DNA of 64,000 nt from Cephalotus follicularis. Taxonomy: Eukaryota; Streptophyta; Magnoliopsida; Oxalidales; Cephalotaceae. The first letter of the stretch is position 1; each line of letters starts with the position of its first letter. The stretch lies in NCBI GenBank assembly GCA_001972305.1, contig BDDD01002101.1:172246-236245 (forward strand). Direction: 5' to 3'. The notes beneath the pieces are model-generated. The model saw only the letters and a list, made by a program, of their open reading frames with translations. It searched no databases and was not told the origin of the DNA. Both the position numbers and the translations under genes were made by a program. Below, piece by piece: positions 1-11,495 of this stretch.

Positions 1-452
1 GTTGATAGGAAGAGCACAAGTGGCGTATGTCAATTGTTAGGAAGCATGTTAGTTTCATGGTTTAGTAAAAAGCAAAACTCTGTTGCTCTTTCCACTACCA
101 AAGCTGAATATATTGCGGCCGGAAGTTGTTGTGCATAAGCAATTTTGATGAAACAACAACTAGTGGATTATGGTTATAAGTTTAGTAAAATTCCAATAAA
201 ATGTGATAACACGAGTAGCATTTGTTTATCAAAAAACCATGTTCATCACTCTAGAACTAAACACATTGACATTAGACATCATTTCATTAGAGATCATATA
301 GGAAAAGGAGATGTTATTCTAACACATATTCCAACAAAAGAGCAAATAGCAGATATTTTCACAAAACCCCTTGATGAAAATACTTTTTCAAGCCTTAGGA
401 GAGAACTTGGTTTGTGTGATTTAGAATACTGTGCATTTGTGTTTGTGTTATG
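1..452 (+). pseudogene. O copia RNase H, C-terminal part of pol
   Basis: RNase H of a copia polyprotein, which degrades the RNA strand during reverse transcription inside the virus-like particle. The visible signature runs from AEYIAAGSCC-like residues through CDNTSSICLSKN and HSRTKHIDIRHHFIRDHI to KEQIADIFTKPLDENTF, the diagnostic copia RNase H terminus. The AAGSCCAQ-like block and the IADIFTKPL ending point to the SIRE/Maximus lineage. Only the last ~150 residues are in the window. The region is a fossil and is not claimed to be functional. No envelope-like third frame is visible between it and the LTR. Confidence 0.85.
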
Positions 453-483
453 ACATTGGAAACCTTTTTGATGATTTCCATAT

Positions 484-730
484 AGGGGGAGAATTTTTTG
501 TGTTTATAATATGTGTTTAGCTTACTCTTATTTGTTTGGTATAATGTTTAGATGTTTCATGTTTGTAAGAATGCTTAAAGCTTTTATTGTGATGTTAAGG
601 GGGAGCTTTAATGCATTTAACGCGTAAGTTAAGGGGGAGCTTAGCTTTGTTGGAGCTTAGCTTTGTTCTCAAATTGGTATTACTTAAGTTTTTATTGTGA
701 ATGTTTTGTCATCATAAAAAAGGGGGAGAT
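484..730 (+). other. O polypurine tract(s)
   Basis: Purine-rich GGGGGAG tracts occur near 484, 598, 631 and 719-730. The last one directly abuts the LTR and is therefore the presumed plus-strand primer. The upstream ones may be decoys or auxiliary tracts. This ~280 bp stretch between RNase H and LTR has no recognisable coding content. Confidence 0.7.
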
Positions 731-867
731 TGTTGACATTTATGTGTTACAATCTTGGTTTTGATGATAACAAAGCACCTAACTTGTTTGTTGATGTGAA
801 TGATAGTTTAAATTAAACAAACAAGTAAAGTTGCAAGTTAAAACAAGCAAAATATGCAGAACAGACC

Positions 868-1345
868 TATTGGCATCAACGCCTAGATCATTGGCATCAA
901 CATGCTGAGCTTAAGCATGTTTCTGGAGTTCTGGACTTTGCAAGATGATCTTCATCAACGTGCTGATTATTCTCGTTAACGTGTTGGGTATTGTAATATT
1001 GGCGTCAACACCACGCTGAAGACATCAATGCCAAAAGGTGCAAAAACTAGACAGTGACTTAGACGTTAACACGAAGACATATTGGCTTCAACGCAATTGT
1101 GAAAGACGTCAACACCATCATTAGACGTCAATGTCAAAAGGTGCAAAAATCATCTAGAGACTTAGACGTTAACGCATAATGCATATGGAGTCAATACAAA
1201 TGAAATTTGTGTCAATGCCATGAGTACACGTCAACGCCAATAATACAAAAATCAGACAGTAGCTAATGTAGTCAATGGGAAGAACAAAAGGAGTTAACAC
1301 ACAAGGACATCGACGTCAACGCCATGCGTAAACGTCGACGCCCAA
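868..1345 (+). repeat. GTCAAC/GTCGAC palindrome cluster in O U3
   Basis: About 17 degenerate copies of a GGCGTCAACGCC-like motif, spaced roughly 20-35 bp apart. Examples are GGCATCAACGCC, AGACGTCAACACC, AGACGTTAACGC and AAACGTCGACGCCC. The cluster lies upstream of the TATA-like box, hence in U3. The same motif class recurs in most other LTRs of the window. Confidence 0.85.
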
Positions 1346-1460
1346 GACAGCGAGACACATAAATCTGAAAGATTTGGAGTTGCTGAAATGGGGAGAACTT
1401 TCCATAGATAATTTCAACGGTTGCTTGATGATTACAACTGTTATATGACTGCAAGAAGCC

Positions 1461-1468
1461 TATAAATA
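1461..1468 (+). promoter_or_regulatory. TATA-like box in O LTR
   Basis: The stretch CCTATAAATAGAGGC is a strong plant TATA-box match in the middle of the LTR. It would place the transcript start near 1490. No other promoter element can be assigned. Confidence 0.6.
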
Positions 1469-2060
1469 GAGGCTGGATCAGTGAAGAAAAGGACAACAAG
1501 AAAAACAAGAGAAAGAGCAAGAAAAACAACAATCATTCAAGAGTTCTTTTGTGATATTTTGCAAGCCTTATTTTTGATAACATTGTAAGCTTTATTTGAG
1601 CAATATCCAACCATATTTGAGGTTATTGTAAACACTCAAATACCTTGTTACATCCTGAGATAAGTTAGAATTGAGCTACAAAATTCAAGTTAGGATTTAG
1701 CTTGTAAAAATCCAAGTTAGGATTTAGCTTATAAAAATCCAAGTTAGGATTTGTCTTGTAAAAATCCATAAGTTAGGATTGTGATCGGGGGATTATGAAC
1801 CTAGTGGAACCTCATGTGCTTCTTGGGAGAGTGGACGTAGGCATATTTGGTCGAACTACTATAAACTGTTTGCAATCTCTCTTCCCTTACTCTTTTATTT
1901 AATTACAATTTATTTCTGTATTATTTGATTGCTTTTATTTGTTAAGAGTAATTTGATTGTTTGATTGTCTATCTTGCTTTTAACATTAAAATTGAAAAAG
2001 GTTTATTTTTCCGCATAACCTATTCACGCCCCATCTAGGTTGCTAATTAGTAGACCTTCA

Positions 2061-2902
2061 AAAAGCTTTTCGGAAGCTTGCAGGTAGCCTGTCGGTAACT
2101 TACAGTAATTGTGCTGGAAACTGTCAGTAAGTGTGCAGAATTTGCCAGAGTCTTAGCAAGAATTGCCAGAAATTGTGCAGAGACATCTTGGACTTAGACT
2201 GTCACTAACCAGTCCAACTTTCTTCTTTGGGTAGCTACCAGAAAGTCTGCACTCCCTTGTGCAAAAAATCTACGCAGAAATTCCTGCACGTAACCATTTT
2301 TTGAATTAAAATTCTTGACACTTTTAAACGTCTGTTTAATGACTTTTTAAGGTCTGTTGGAGATCCGAAATAATACAGAAGGATGTTGGAATGCCCCATG
2401 CACCATCAACACCCAATGTATTAATATTTGGATCATCAAACTATCCAAATAATGAGCCATCTACACTAGTTCAATCAATTGGCAAAAATCAATCAGAAAT
2501 GCACATTCCAATTTGACCTAAATTTGCCAATTTCACTCTAGGGTTTTGGGAGTCACATTTCGGCCAAGGGTATAACACATCAAAGTAATCCATTAGACAT
2601 CAAATTGAGGTCCAATTGAAGCTAATTAGGGGCTCTTATACCACTTGTTGGAAAGGCTCTAGTGGCATTGAACAAACTTTGGCACGTTACGGTTTAGGGT
2701 TGCATTTTAAAATTTTTAGTTTCTCTAAGCCTCCAAGCAATGAGACTTCCTAAATCCTATGTCCAAAATTGTTCCAATTACGCCAAGGATCTTTAATGTA
2801 GCTTCCAAATGAACCTACTGAATTTTCCAAGCAATAAAGGGTCGGGTTGAAGCAAGGGTTTCACATACCCTAGCAATGGTATTTCAATATGATTAGGGTA
2901 AC
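2061..2902 (-). mobile_element. F: minus-strand copia, leader plus LTR end
   Basis: Read on the minus strand, a copia-type LTR end (TTTCCAACA) at 2646 is followed by a PBS-like TGGTATAAGAGC complementary to initiator tRNA-Met, then by about 570 bp of leader (2061-2631) without coding content. The LTR resumes at 13805 on the far side of element A and ends near 15984. Element A's GTAAC duplication (2898-2902) marks the split. Coding parts of F are not in the window. Confidence 0.7.
2632..2643 (-). other. F primer-binding site
   Basis: Minus-strand TGGTATAAGAGC, close to the TGGTATCAGAGC site complementary to the 3' end of plant initiator tRNA-Met. It lies 2 bp inside the LTR end, as expected for minus-strand priming. 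Confidence 0.7.
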
Positions 2903-3069
2903 TGTAACGCCCGGTATTTTCCTGAATGTAACATTTCAATTTATGATGTAATCATTAAACTTGATTTTATGAGAATGTTGAATTTTGAGCTCAAAGGATG
3001 AATGCAAACCCTAATTATGGCTTCGAAAATGGAATGAGTATGTTGATGCTTGAAACGACACTGTTTTGG

Positions 3070-3235
3070 GACAAAGACATCGACGCCTTTTGGAAAGACG
3101 TCGATGCCTTTGGGGTTTGAGATACGCGTGGATGCGTGGCATGCACGTCAACTTGGAGGGAAAGCATCGGCACCTTCTTACAAAAGGAGAAAAGACATCG
3201 ACGTCTAAGTAAAAGACGTCGACGCCTTTGTAAGA
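3070..3235 (+). repeat. GTCGAC palindrome cluster 1, A 5' LTR
   Basis: Paired motifs such as AGACATCGACGCC and AGACGTCGATGCC, then AGACATCGACGTC and AGACGTCGACGCC. Each pair is separated by about 8-10 bp. The cluster lies roughly 170-330 bp from the LTR start, in presumed U3. Confidence 0.85.
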
Positions 3236-3589
3236 ATGGCCAGCACGTTCTTCGTCGTCAGAATAACGTGCAAGGAGATTTGTTTAGAGGATTTTCCTAA
3301 TGCCTTTTCAAGTGCCTTGTGACGTGTTGTGCATGTGGGAGTGTTGCCAGGAATGCTCTGAGCATGCTCCTCACATGGAACATGCAAAGGAATCCTCACC
3401 TGCAACCTGCAATGTAAAGAATAGTTAAAGAAAACAAAAAGAAATGTTTACTGGATTGATGCCATGATATGCTAGACATGTTTGGAGTATCTGCATGTTG
3501 GTTTATTGCTATGAAAACCAGTTATTATGCTTGGCTATGGGTTTTTGAGGTCACTGTTTGATAACTCGTGAGGAAGAAGACGACTACTG

Positions 3590-3805
3590 TTGGAAATGAC
3601 GTCGACTCCTTTTAGAAAGACATCGACGTCATTGAATAATACACTGTCATTTTGAGATTCCAGACCTTGAACGTCGACGAGAGAAAATTGGACATCGACG
3701 CCTTCTGTGGAAGAACGCGCTAACACTGGGGCTTGAACATCGACGTCTGCCATGAAAGACATCGACGCCTTTGGGAAAGACGTCGACGTCTTTGTTACTG
3801 TTTGG
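3590..3805 (+). repeat. GTCGAC palindrome cluster 2, A 5' LTR
   Basis: About seven copies, including GACGTCGACTCC, ACATCGACGTC and the closing pair AGACATCGACGCC...AGACGTCGACGTC. That pair could fold into a stem of about 13 bp with one mismatch. Confidence 0.85.
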
Positions 3806-4770
3806 GAGTTTCTTCATCAAATGATACGAAACGATCCCGATTCCTGTTAGGGTGCATTTGAGCATATGTATGCATTGCATATGTACTGTTTACTGCCTGA
3901 TTGTGTACTGTTTGTGTATTGTTTATAATTTCTAATGTGTTAATACTTTAGAAATGCACATACAAACTCGGAATGAGATATTTTGAGTAAGAAGATATGT
4001 ATTGATCAAATAACGCATTTTCAACCGAACGGATAAACAATTTACACTACTGAGACTGTTACTGATATTTTCTACTGAAAATACCTATTTTCAAATGTTG
4101 TCAATTTTGGAAACATTTTGGAAAATAACTGCCTGTTGTCAATCAAATCGATCCTTACTGTTTACTGTACTCTTACTGTTTAAATTCACTTTTGCTCTGT
4201 GAATTGCTTGTGATTGTGTTTGAGCTGCTAGTTGCATGGCAGAGGTTGCCAGCGCCAACTAGTGGTAGGGTTGTACCTAGGGGCCTAGAGCATGGCTGGG
4301 TGACTCACTGTACTGTTGCCTCGCTCGGTTGCCCGAAGTGGGGAACGTAGTGGGAGTGTAGCGTGGGGCCAGGAGTTGGCGGCGCTATAATTGTTGTTGT
4401 GGTCCTATGTGGACATACTGCCTGTTGTGGTCCTATGTGGACATACTGTACTGTACTGTTTACTGGTCCTTTATGGACATTACTGTGATTGTTGATGTGG
4501 CCCTGGCCGGGTTACTACTGCACTGTTACTGTACACATATATTTCTTATATATGTAACACTGATATTTTACTGTACCGATATACGTATTTTCATATATGT
4601 ATAAACTGAGTCTCCACTGCACTGCATCATTTATGCATTCATATCATGACATGCATTATGTTGATCCCGAATTACTGTTATGACTTAGCCGAGTGAGGAC
4701 AAAGGCTAACCCCCCCTACTTTACAGATTGATGCAGTGGGCTCTTGGATCGACATGGACGAAGATCAAGC

Positions 4771-5204
4771 TGTTATAATTTGATCTTGTTATCTTACTGT
4801 TTTGTTAACCTTTGTGGACTATGATTTCCGGATGTGCCATTGTTATGGTTTGTATCTGAAGGAATTTTATATTTGTACTGTATGGTCACGCTCCGTTTTA
4901 TGGGCGATTAACTCTGTAATAACCTGTATTTGTGTAGCGTGTGGTATGGGACGCACGTTACGTGTTGGCAGCTTATGTTCCTTTTGCTGTTATAATTTGA
5001 TCTTGTTATCTTACTGTTTTGTTAACCTTTGTGGACTATGATTTCCGGATGTGCCATTGTTATGGTTTGTATCTGAAGGAATTTTATATTTGTACTGTAT
5101 GGTCACGCTCCGTTTTATGGGCGATTAACTCTGTAATAACCTGTATTTGTGTAGCGTGTGGTATGGGACGCACGTTACGTGTTGGCAGCTTATGTTCCTT
5201 TTTG
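4771..5204 (+). repeat. 217-bp tandem duplication in A 5' LTR
   Basis: Two head-to-tail copies, 4771-4987 and 4988-5204, starting TGTTATAATTTGATC. They are nearly identical. The 3' LTR has a single copy, so the duplication arose after integration or during the last replication cycle. Confidence 0.9.
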
Positions 5205-5324
5205 CTTCCACGACTGTTATTATTGGAAAGGTTTTAAATTTTATGGTTTTACATGAGCTGTACTTCATGTTAATTGCCTTTACCGCTTTATGTCGCGTTT
5301 TATATAAACGGGGTGTGACAAGAG

Positions 5325-5336
5325 TGGTATCAGAGC
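5325..5336 (+). other. A primer-binding site
   Basis: TGGTATCAGAGC, complementary to the 3' end of plant initiator tRNA-Met, lies 4 bp after the LTR end. Confidence 0.9.
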
Positions 5337-5431
5337 ATATTCCATATATGCTTAGCTAGGATACTTTCCTTGGCAATTAATGAATTGTTTTTTCCTAAAG
5401 TTGTAACTGACCGTCAATCTTCTTATAGGAA

Positions 5432-6560
5432 ATGGATCGAAGAAGAACACGTGCTAGGGCTAGAACCGCTGGAGCTAATGCCCCGGAAGAAGTTAATGTT
5501 CCTCAAGGGATGAATATCCCCCAGGATAACAGAGATCCGATGGCTCGGATCGCAGACTATTTCCAGCAACAAATGGACTTTAACAGAGCCAACACGGAGG
5601 AGATGCGCCAATACCATGCGCAGGCCCGACCGCAGCACAGGGCTCCCGACCACTGCCCGGGAGGGGATGGTTTTGGGGGAGATATTGAGAAATTCATGAG
5701 GCTGAGTCCGCCCAGCTTCAAAGGAGATCTGGATGCTACGGTTGCTGAAAGATGGCTACAGGACCTAGAGAAGATCTTTCAGGTGATGAACTGTAATGAT
5801 GATCAAAAGTTGAGATTTGTTGTGTATCGCCTATGGGGTGAGGCCACTCATTGGTGGGAAATGGTTAGAGCAAAGTGGGAATCGCAGGGACTGGATAACA
5901 CTTGGGACCGATTCTAGACAGAGTTCCTGGAGACATATGTTCCAGACATTGAGCAAGAGCGAAGAGAGACTGAGCTCTTGGAGTTATAGCAAGGAGAGAT
6001 GACTATTGCAGAATATCAGGAAAAGTTCCTAGAATTGGCCAGACATTCACCGTATCTAGTAGCTGACGAAGCAAAGAAGATACGGAGATTCTTGAGGGGA
6101 TTACGACCGGATCTGCGATCGAGGATTAGAGCCATGGAGCTGAAAACTTATGTGGAAGTTGCTCAGAAAGCTAGACTGCTAGAGACGATATCTAGTGAGG
6201 ACCGGGCTGAGAGAGCTCGCGCGAAGGAGAGTAAACAGAATCCTGTACAGTGTCGACCGGCACCGTCGAGGTGGCGAGATAGTGGTTCTCCGACGAAGTC
6301 GTCGAAGAACAAGTTTCAGCAGACTGCTTCTCGGGGTACTCCCAGCCAGGGGAGTAATGCTAGATCTGAAGTATGCTTTTACTGTGGTCGTACCGGCCAC
6401 CAACAGAATGATTGCTGGAGGTTCAATGGCTAGTGTTTAAGGTGCGGGGCACCGGGTCATTCGGTGAAGGACTGTCCTAAGAGTCCTGCTACAGCGCCTA
6501 CTGGACCGGGGAGCAGTAGTGGTGCGGCCGCGGGACCATCACAAAGGAGAGACACCGGCA
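5432..6560 (+). pseudogene. A gag region
   Basis: Capsid/nucleocapsid region of the fossil. It starts MDRRRTRARARTAG, the same opening as in element B. It carries the retrotransposon gag block (AERWLQDLEKIF...WRLWGEATHWWEM-like and TIAEYQEKFLELARHSPYL) and ends with two CCHC zinc knuckles, CFYCGRTGHQQNDC and [14 protein letters not shown]-like. In intact relatives gag builds the particle and binds genomic RNA. This copy is broken in a small number of places. The translated start fits an ATG about 100 bp after the PBS. Confidence 0.85.
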
Positions 6561-9500
6561 AGGGCATTGCAAAAGGTAGAATTTTTGTACTTGCTCAGAC
6601 TGAGGTTCCAGAGTCGACTTCTGTCGTTGGAGGTACTCTGTATGTATATGGTTATTCTGCTAGAGTACTGATGGATTCAGGTGCATCACATTCATTCATA
6701 TCTGCACATTTTGCATCTGGCTTAGATGTCACCCCTGACTGCTTGTCTTATACACTTGATGTGTGTACACCGACTGGGACTTCTATGTATACTGACTCGG
6801 TATATAGGAGTTGTGAGATGTCTATGGCAGAAATTCCTTTATATGCAGACCTGATTGTTTTACCTATCCGTGACTTCGATGTGATATTGGGGATGGATTG
6901 GCTATCGGCGCACCGTGCTCGTATGGATTGTTACCGCAAGACTGAGGATTTCTGTCTGCCTGACGGAACGACTTTTCAGTTCATGGGAGACAAGGGATTC
7001 TCAACACCGATCATATCTTTTATCCGAGCGTCGAGATACCTGGAGAAGGGATGCGAGGGATATTTGGCTCATGTTATTGATCGAAGGAAAGAGAAAGGCT
7101 TGAGCTTGGAAGAAATTCCAGTTGTGTGCGAATTTTCGGATGTGTTTCCTGATGACTTGGGATCCTTACCACCCAAGAGGAGTATGGAGTTCGTTATTGA
7201 TCTTGTTCCTGGAACGGCTCCTATCTCTAAATCACCCTATCGAATGGCTCCGGCTGAGTTACGAGAGCTGAAGCTACAGCTACAAGACCTGATTGATAAA
7301 GGTTTTGTAAGACCCAATGTTTCTCCATGGGGTGCACCGGTACTGTTCGTCAAGAAGAAGGATGGGTCGATGAGACTCTTTATCGATTACCGAATGTTGA
7401 ATAAAGCAAATATCAAGAATAAATATCCTTTACCCCACATTGACGATTTATTTGATCAGTTGCAAGGGTCGAGGGTGTTCTCTAAGCTCGATTTCAGGAC
7501 AGGGTACCACCAGTTGCGAGTAAAGGAAGGGGACATTGAGAAGACTACCTTCCGGACGCGGTATGGTCACTATGAGTTCTTAGTGATGCCTTTCGGTGTT
7601 ACCAATGCACCGACAGCTTTTATGTCATTAATGAATGACGTATTCTGACCGTACCTGGACCAGTTCGTGGTGGTATTTATTGATGATATACTGGTATATT
7701 CGAGGAGTGAGGAGGTGCACACTCGACATCTGAGGATGGTGTTACAGATTCTCAGAGAACACCGATTGTACACCAAGTTCGGCAAGTGCGAATTCTGGCT
7801 TGACCATGTGATCTTTCTCGGTCACATTGTGTCTGGAGGAGGCTTGACGGTGGATCCGTCAAAGACCGAAGTAGTAAGAGACTGGCCGCAACCAAAGAAT
7901 GTGATGGAGGTGCGCAGTTTCCTTGGTTTGGCGGGATATTACCAGAGGTTTATCCAAAATTTTTCAAGGATAGCTGAACCTTTAACCAGACTGACCCAGA
8001 AAAAGACTCTTTTCGTCTGGGACGAGGACTGCGAGGAAAGTTTTCGTGAGCTAAAGGACCGGTTAGTTTCCGCTCCTGTCTTGGCATTACCTGAGGGTAA
8101 TGAGGGCTTTGCAGTGTACAGCGATGCATCAGGGAAGGGCTTAGGCTGTGTGTTGATGCAGCGAGGCAGAGTGATTGCATATGCCTCGAGGAAGCTTAAA
8201 CCATATGAGGAAAACTACCCGACCCATGACCTTGAGCTAGCAGCAATTATCTTCGCCCTTCAGAAATGGAGGCAATACCTTTATGGAGCGCAGTTTGAGA
8301 TCTTCACCGATCATAAAAGCTTGAGGTATCTGTTTTGTCAGGATACACTGAACATGAGACAGCGCAGATGGGTAGAGTTCTTTAATGATTACGATTGCAG
8401 TGTTCAGTATCACCCAGATTGATAAAGGTTTTGTAAGACCCAATGTTTCTCCATGGGGTGCACCGGTACTGTTCGTCAAGAAGAAGGATGGGTCGATGAG
8501 ACTCTTTATCGATTACCGAATGTTGAATAAAGCAACTATCAAGAATAAATATCCTTTACCCCACATTGACGATTTATTTGATCAGTTGCAAGGGTCGAGG
8601 GTGTTCTCTAAGCTCGATTTCAGGACAGGGTACCACCAGTTGCGAGTAAAGGAAGGGGACATTGAGAAGACTACCTTCCGGACGCGGTATGGTCACTATG
8701 AGTTCTTAGTGATGCCTTTCGGTGTTACCAATGCACCGACAGCTTTTATGTCATTAATGAATGACGTATTCTGACCGTACCTGGACCAGTTCGTGGTGGT
8801 ATTTATTGATGATATACTGGTATATTCGAGGAGTGAGGAGGTGCACACTCGACATCTGAGGATGGTGTTACAGATTCTCAGAGAACACCGATTGTACACC
8901 AAGTTCGGCAAGTGCGAATTCTGGCTTGACCATGTGATCTTTCTCGGTCACATTGTGTCTGGAGGAGGCTTGACGGTGGATCCGTCAAAGACCGAAGTAG
9001 TAAGAGACTGGCCGCAACCAAAGAATGTGATGGAGGTGCGCAGTTTCCTTGGTTTGGCGGGATATTACCAGAGGTTTATCCAAAATTTTTCAAGGATAGC
9101 TGAACCTTTAACCAGACTGACCCAGAAAAAGACTCTTTTCGTCTGGGACGAGGACTGCGAGGAAAGTTTTCGTGAGCTAAAGGACCGGTTAGTTTCCGCT
9201 CCTGTCTTGGCATTACCTGAGGGTAATGAGGGCTTTGCAGTGTACAGCGATGCATCAGGGAAGGGCTTAGGCTGTGTGTTGATGCAGCGAGGCAGAGTGA
9301 TTGCATATGCCTCGAGGAAGCTTAAACCATATGAGGAAAACTACCCGACCCATGACCTTGAGCTAGCAGCTATTATCTTCGCCCTTCAGAAATGGAGGCA
9401 TTACCTTTATGGGGCGCAGTTTGAGATCTTCACCGATCATAAAAGCTTGAGGTATCTGTTTTGTCAGGATACACTGAACATGAGACAGCGCAGATGGGTA

Positions 9501-11118
9501 GAGTTCTTTAATGATTACGATTGCAGTGTTCAGTATCACCCGGGGAAGGCAAATGTGGTTGCTGATGCCTTAAGCCGTAAGGCTATACTTGCTAGTACCA
9601 TGGTGTCACAGTGGGAAATGTTGGAAGACTTCCGAGAATGGTCTCCATTCAATCAGTCACCAGGAATCTTTCTAGCTGACATGCGGGTAGAACCAGTGTT
9701 ACTGCATCGCATCAAAGATGCACAACCGCATGATCCTGAATTGCAGAGGATTCGAGAGAATCTGGATTCAGAGTCTGATTTCAGAGTGCACGAAGACGGT
9801 ATTATGAGATATCGGGGACGTGTATGTATTCCGAATGAACCTAGTGTGAAGGATCAGCTACTCCGCTGGGCTCATAAATCTATGTACAGCATTCATCCGG
9901 GTAGCACAAAGATGTATCAAGACATGAAGAAGTGTTACTGGTGGCCTGGCATGAAGCGGGAGATCGCTGAGTATGTGGCAAAGTGTTTGACTTGCCAGAC
10001 AGTTAAGGCCGAGCACCAGAGACCGGCAGGGTTGTTGCAGCCTTTGCCCATTCCAGAGTGGAAGTGGGAACATGTTACGATGGATTTCGTTTCGGGTTTT
10101 CCTCTGACCCGGAACCATCATAACGTCGTATGGGTCATCGTGGATAGACTCACCAAATCAGCGCACTTTCTGCCTACACACGTTACTGGTTCTGCGAGCA
10201 AACTGGCTCGACTGTATGTGAAGGAGATAGTGAGACTACACGGGGTTCCAGTCAGCATCGTATGTGATAGAGATGCTATCTTCACTTCCGACTTCTGGAA
10301 GAGATTTCAGTCAGCCTTCGGGACGAAGCTGAACTTGAGTACTGCCTTCCACCCACAGACTGATGGGCAGTCTGAGCGTACCATCCAGACCTTGGAGGAT
10401 ATGCTGCGGGCTTGCGTTATTGACTTTGCTGGTACCTGGGAGGATCATATTCCTCTGATAGAGTTTTCCTACAATAACAGCTATCACTCCAGTATCGGCA
10501 TGGCACCGTTTGAGGCACTGTATGGGAGGAAGTGCAGATCCCCTGTGTGTTGGGATGAGGTCAGGGAGCGACCTTTACTCGGGACTGAGCTAGTAGAAGA
10601 AACTTTGGAGAAGATCAGGACGATCAATAAGAAGCTGCTTGCTGCTCAGAGTCGGCAGAAGAGCTACACTAACAGTGTGAAGAGAAGACCTCTGGTCTTT
10701 AGAGTGGGTGATCATGTGTTTCTGAAGGTATCTCCTTGGAAGGGTGTGCAACGGTTTGGAAGGAAGGGCAAATTAGCTCCTCGCTACATTGGTCCTTTCG
10801 AGATTCTAGAAAGAGTTGGGGAGGTAGCTTATCAACTTGCTTTACCTCTTTCACTGTCAAACGTACACGACGTCTTCCACATATCTATGCTAAGGAGATA
10901 TATCCCGGACCCGTCACATGTCCTGGATTTCGATGCTGTTCCAGTACAGGATGATCTATCTTGTAAGGAGTTGCCTGTGCGGATTCTCGATAGGAAGAAG
11001 CAGACTTTGAGGAACAGAACCATTTCCATGGTCAAGGTTCAATGGCAGTTTCACAAACCTGATGAGGCAACTTGGGAGCGTGAGGAGGACATCCGAGAAC
11101 GCTACCCGCATTTGTTAT
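6560..11118 (+). pseudogene. A pol region (PR-RT-RH-INT-chromodomain)
   Basis: Domains in order: aspartic protease with [11 protein letters not shown] (~6670); reverse transcriptase with the [11 protein letters not shown] active-site block (~7670 and again ~8800); RNase H with [21 protein letters not shown] integrase ([10 protein letters not shown]...CLTCQTVK) with a DD35E-type core ([22 protein letters not shown]); and a C-terminal chromodomain-like end ([19 protein letters not shown]). The order PR-RT-RH-INT defines Ty3/gypsy, and the terminal chromodomain defines a chromovirus, Tekay/Del-like by similarity of motifs. RT and RNase H are present twice because of a tandem duplication. The region is fossil, with a few breaks. 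Confidence 0.9.
7291..9542 (+). repeat. 1126-bp tandem duplication of RT-RNase H in A
   Basis: 7291-8416 and 8417-9542 are head-to-tail copies beginning GATTGATAAAGG, running through RT and most of RNase H. By eye they differ at only about four or five positions. The join falls at CACCCA/GATTG. No other element in the window shows it. A sequencing or assembly artefact is possible but the few differences argue for two real copies. Confidence 0.9.
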
Positions 11119-11148
11119 AGTATCGTGTTAATTTCGAGGACGAAATTT

Positions 11149-11165
11149 CTTGAAGGAGGGGTGGA
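11149..11165 (+). other. A polypurine tract
   Basis: GAAGGAGGGGTGGA immediately precedes the 3' LTR, following the CGAGGACGAAATTTC block typical of Tekay-like elements. It is the presumed plus-strand primer. Confidence 0.85.
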
Positions 11166-11335
11166 TGTAACGCCAGGTATTTTACTGAATGTAACATTTC
11201 GATTTATGATGTAATCATTAAACTTGATTTTATGAGAATGTTGAATTTTGAGCTCAAAGGATGAATGCAAACCCTAATTATGGCTTCGAAAATGGAATGA
11301 GTATGTTGATGCTTGAAACGGCACTGTTTTAGGAC

Positions 11336-11495
11336 AAAGACATCGACACCTTTTGGAAAGACGTCAACGCCTTTGGGGTTTGAGATACGCGTGGATGCAT
11401 GACATGCACGTCGACTTGGAGGAAAAGCATCGACACCTTCTTACAAAAGGAGAAAAGACATCGACGTCTAAGTAAAAGACGTCGACGCCTTTGTA
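11336..11495 (+). repeat. GTCGAC palindrome cluster 1, A 3' LTR
   Basis: Counterpart of 3070-3235. Differences from the 5' LTR are mostly C/T or G/A at CpG positions (GTCGATG versus GTCAACG), as expected of methylated-cytosine decay. Confidence 0.85.

Larger units (their letters stand above)
1..2060 (+). mobile_element. O: 3' end of a SIRE-like Ty1/copia element
   Basis: The sequence shows the C-terminal part of a copia RNase H (1-452), a short untranslated stretch rich in GGGGGAG tracts, a polypurine tract ending at 730, and an LTR opening with TGTTGACATT at 731. The LTR closes with the CCCC-ATCTAGG...CCTTCA tail usual for SIRE/Maximus-type elements. No primer-binding site follows 2060, so this is the 3' LTR; the rest of the element lies left of the window. 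It abuts F's leader, so O probably inserted into F. The coding remnant is broken (roughly one or two breaks in the visible part). Superfamily is sure, lineage likely. Confidence 0.85.
731..2060 (+). repeat. O 3' LTR (~1.33 kb)
   Basis: It starts TGTTGACATT right after the polypurine tract and ends near GACCTTCA after a CCCCATCTAGG motif, matching the usual SIRE LTR tail. A TATA-like box lies at 1461. Upstream of it, at about 868-1345, sits a dense cluster of GTCAAC/GTTAAC/GTCGAC repeats. The exact 3' end is inferred by analogy because the partner LTR is outside the window. Confidence 0.75.
2903..5320 (+). repeat. A 5' LTR
   Basis: Begins TGTAACGCCC and ends GGGTGTGACA, directly followed by the PBS. 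It contains two GTCGAC palindrome clusters and a 217-bp tandem duplication near its 3' end that the other LTR lacks. The last part carries the GCCGAGTGAGGACAAAGGC block common to Tekay-type LTRs. Confidence 0.95.

Noticed and set aside
453-730. Envelope-like third gene of a SIRE element
   Set aside because: The gap between RNase H and LTR is only about 280 bp and has no frame of the expected size.
3535-3880. Small open frames rich in Val-Asp-Val (also 12202-12547)
   Set aside because: They are translations of the GTCGACGTC-type repeats in LTRs. They overlap in several frames, have no domain and are not conserved as protein between families.
5325-5336. tRNA gene fragments at TGGTATCAGAGC sites
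   Set aside because: These 12-base matches are primer-binding sites next to LTR ends. No cloverleaf is encoded.
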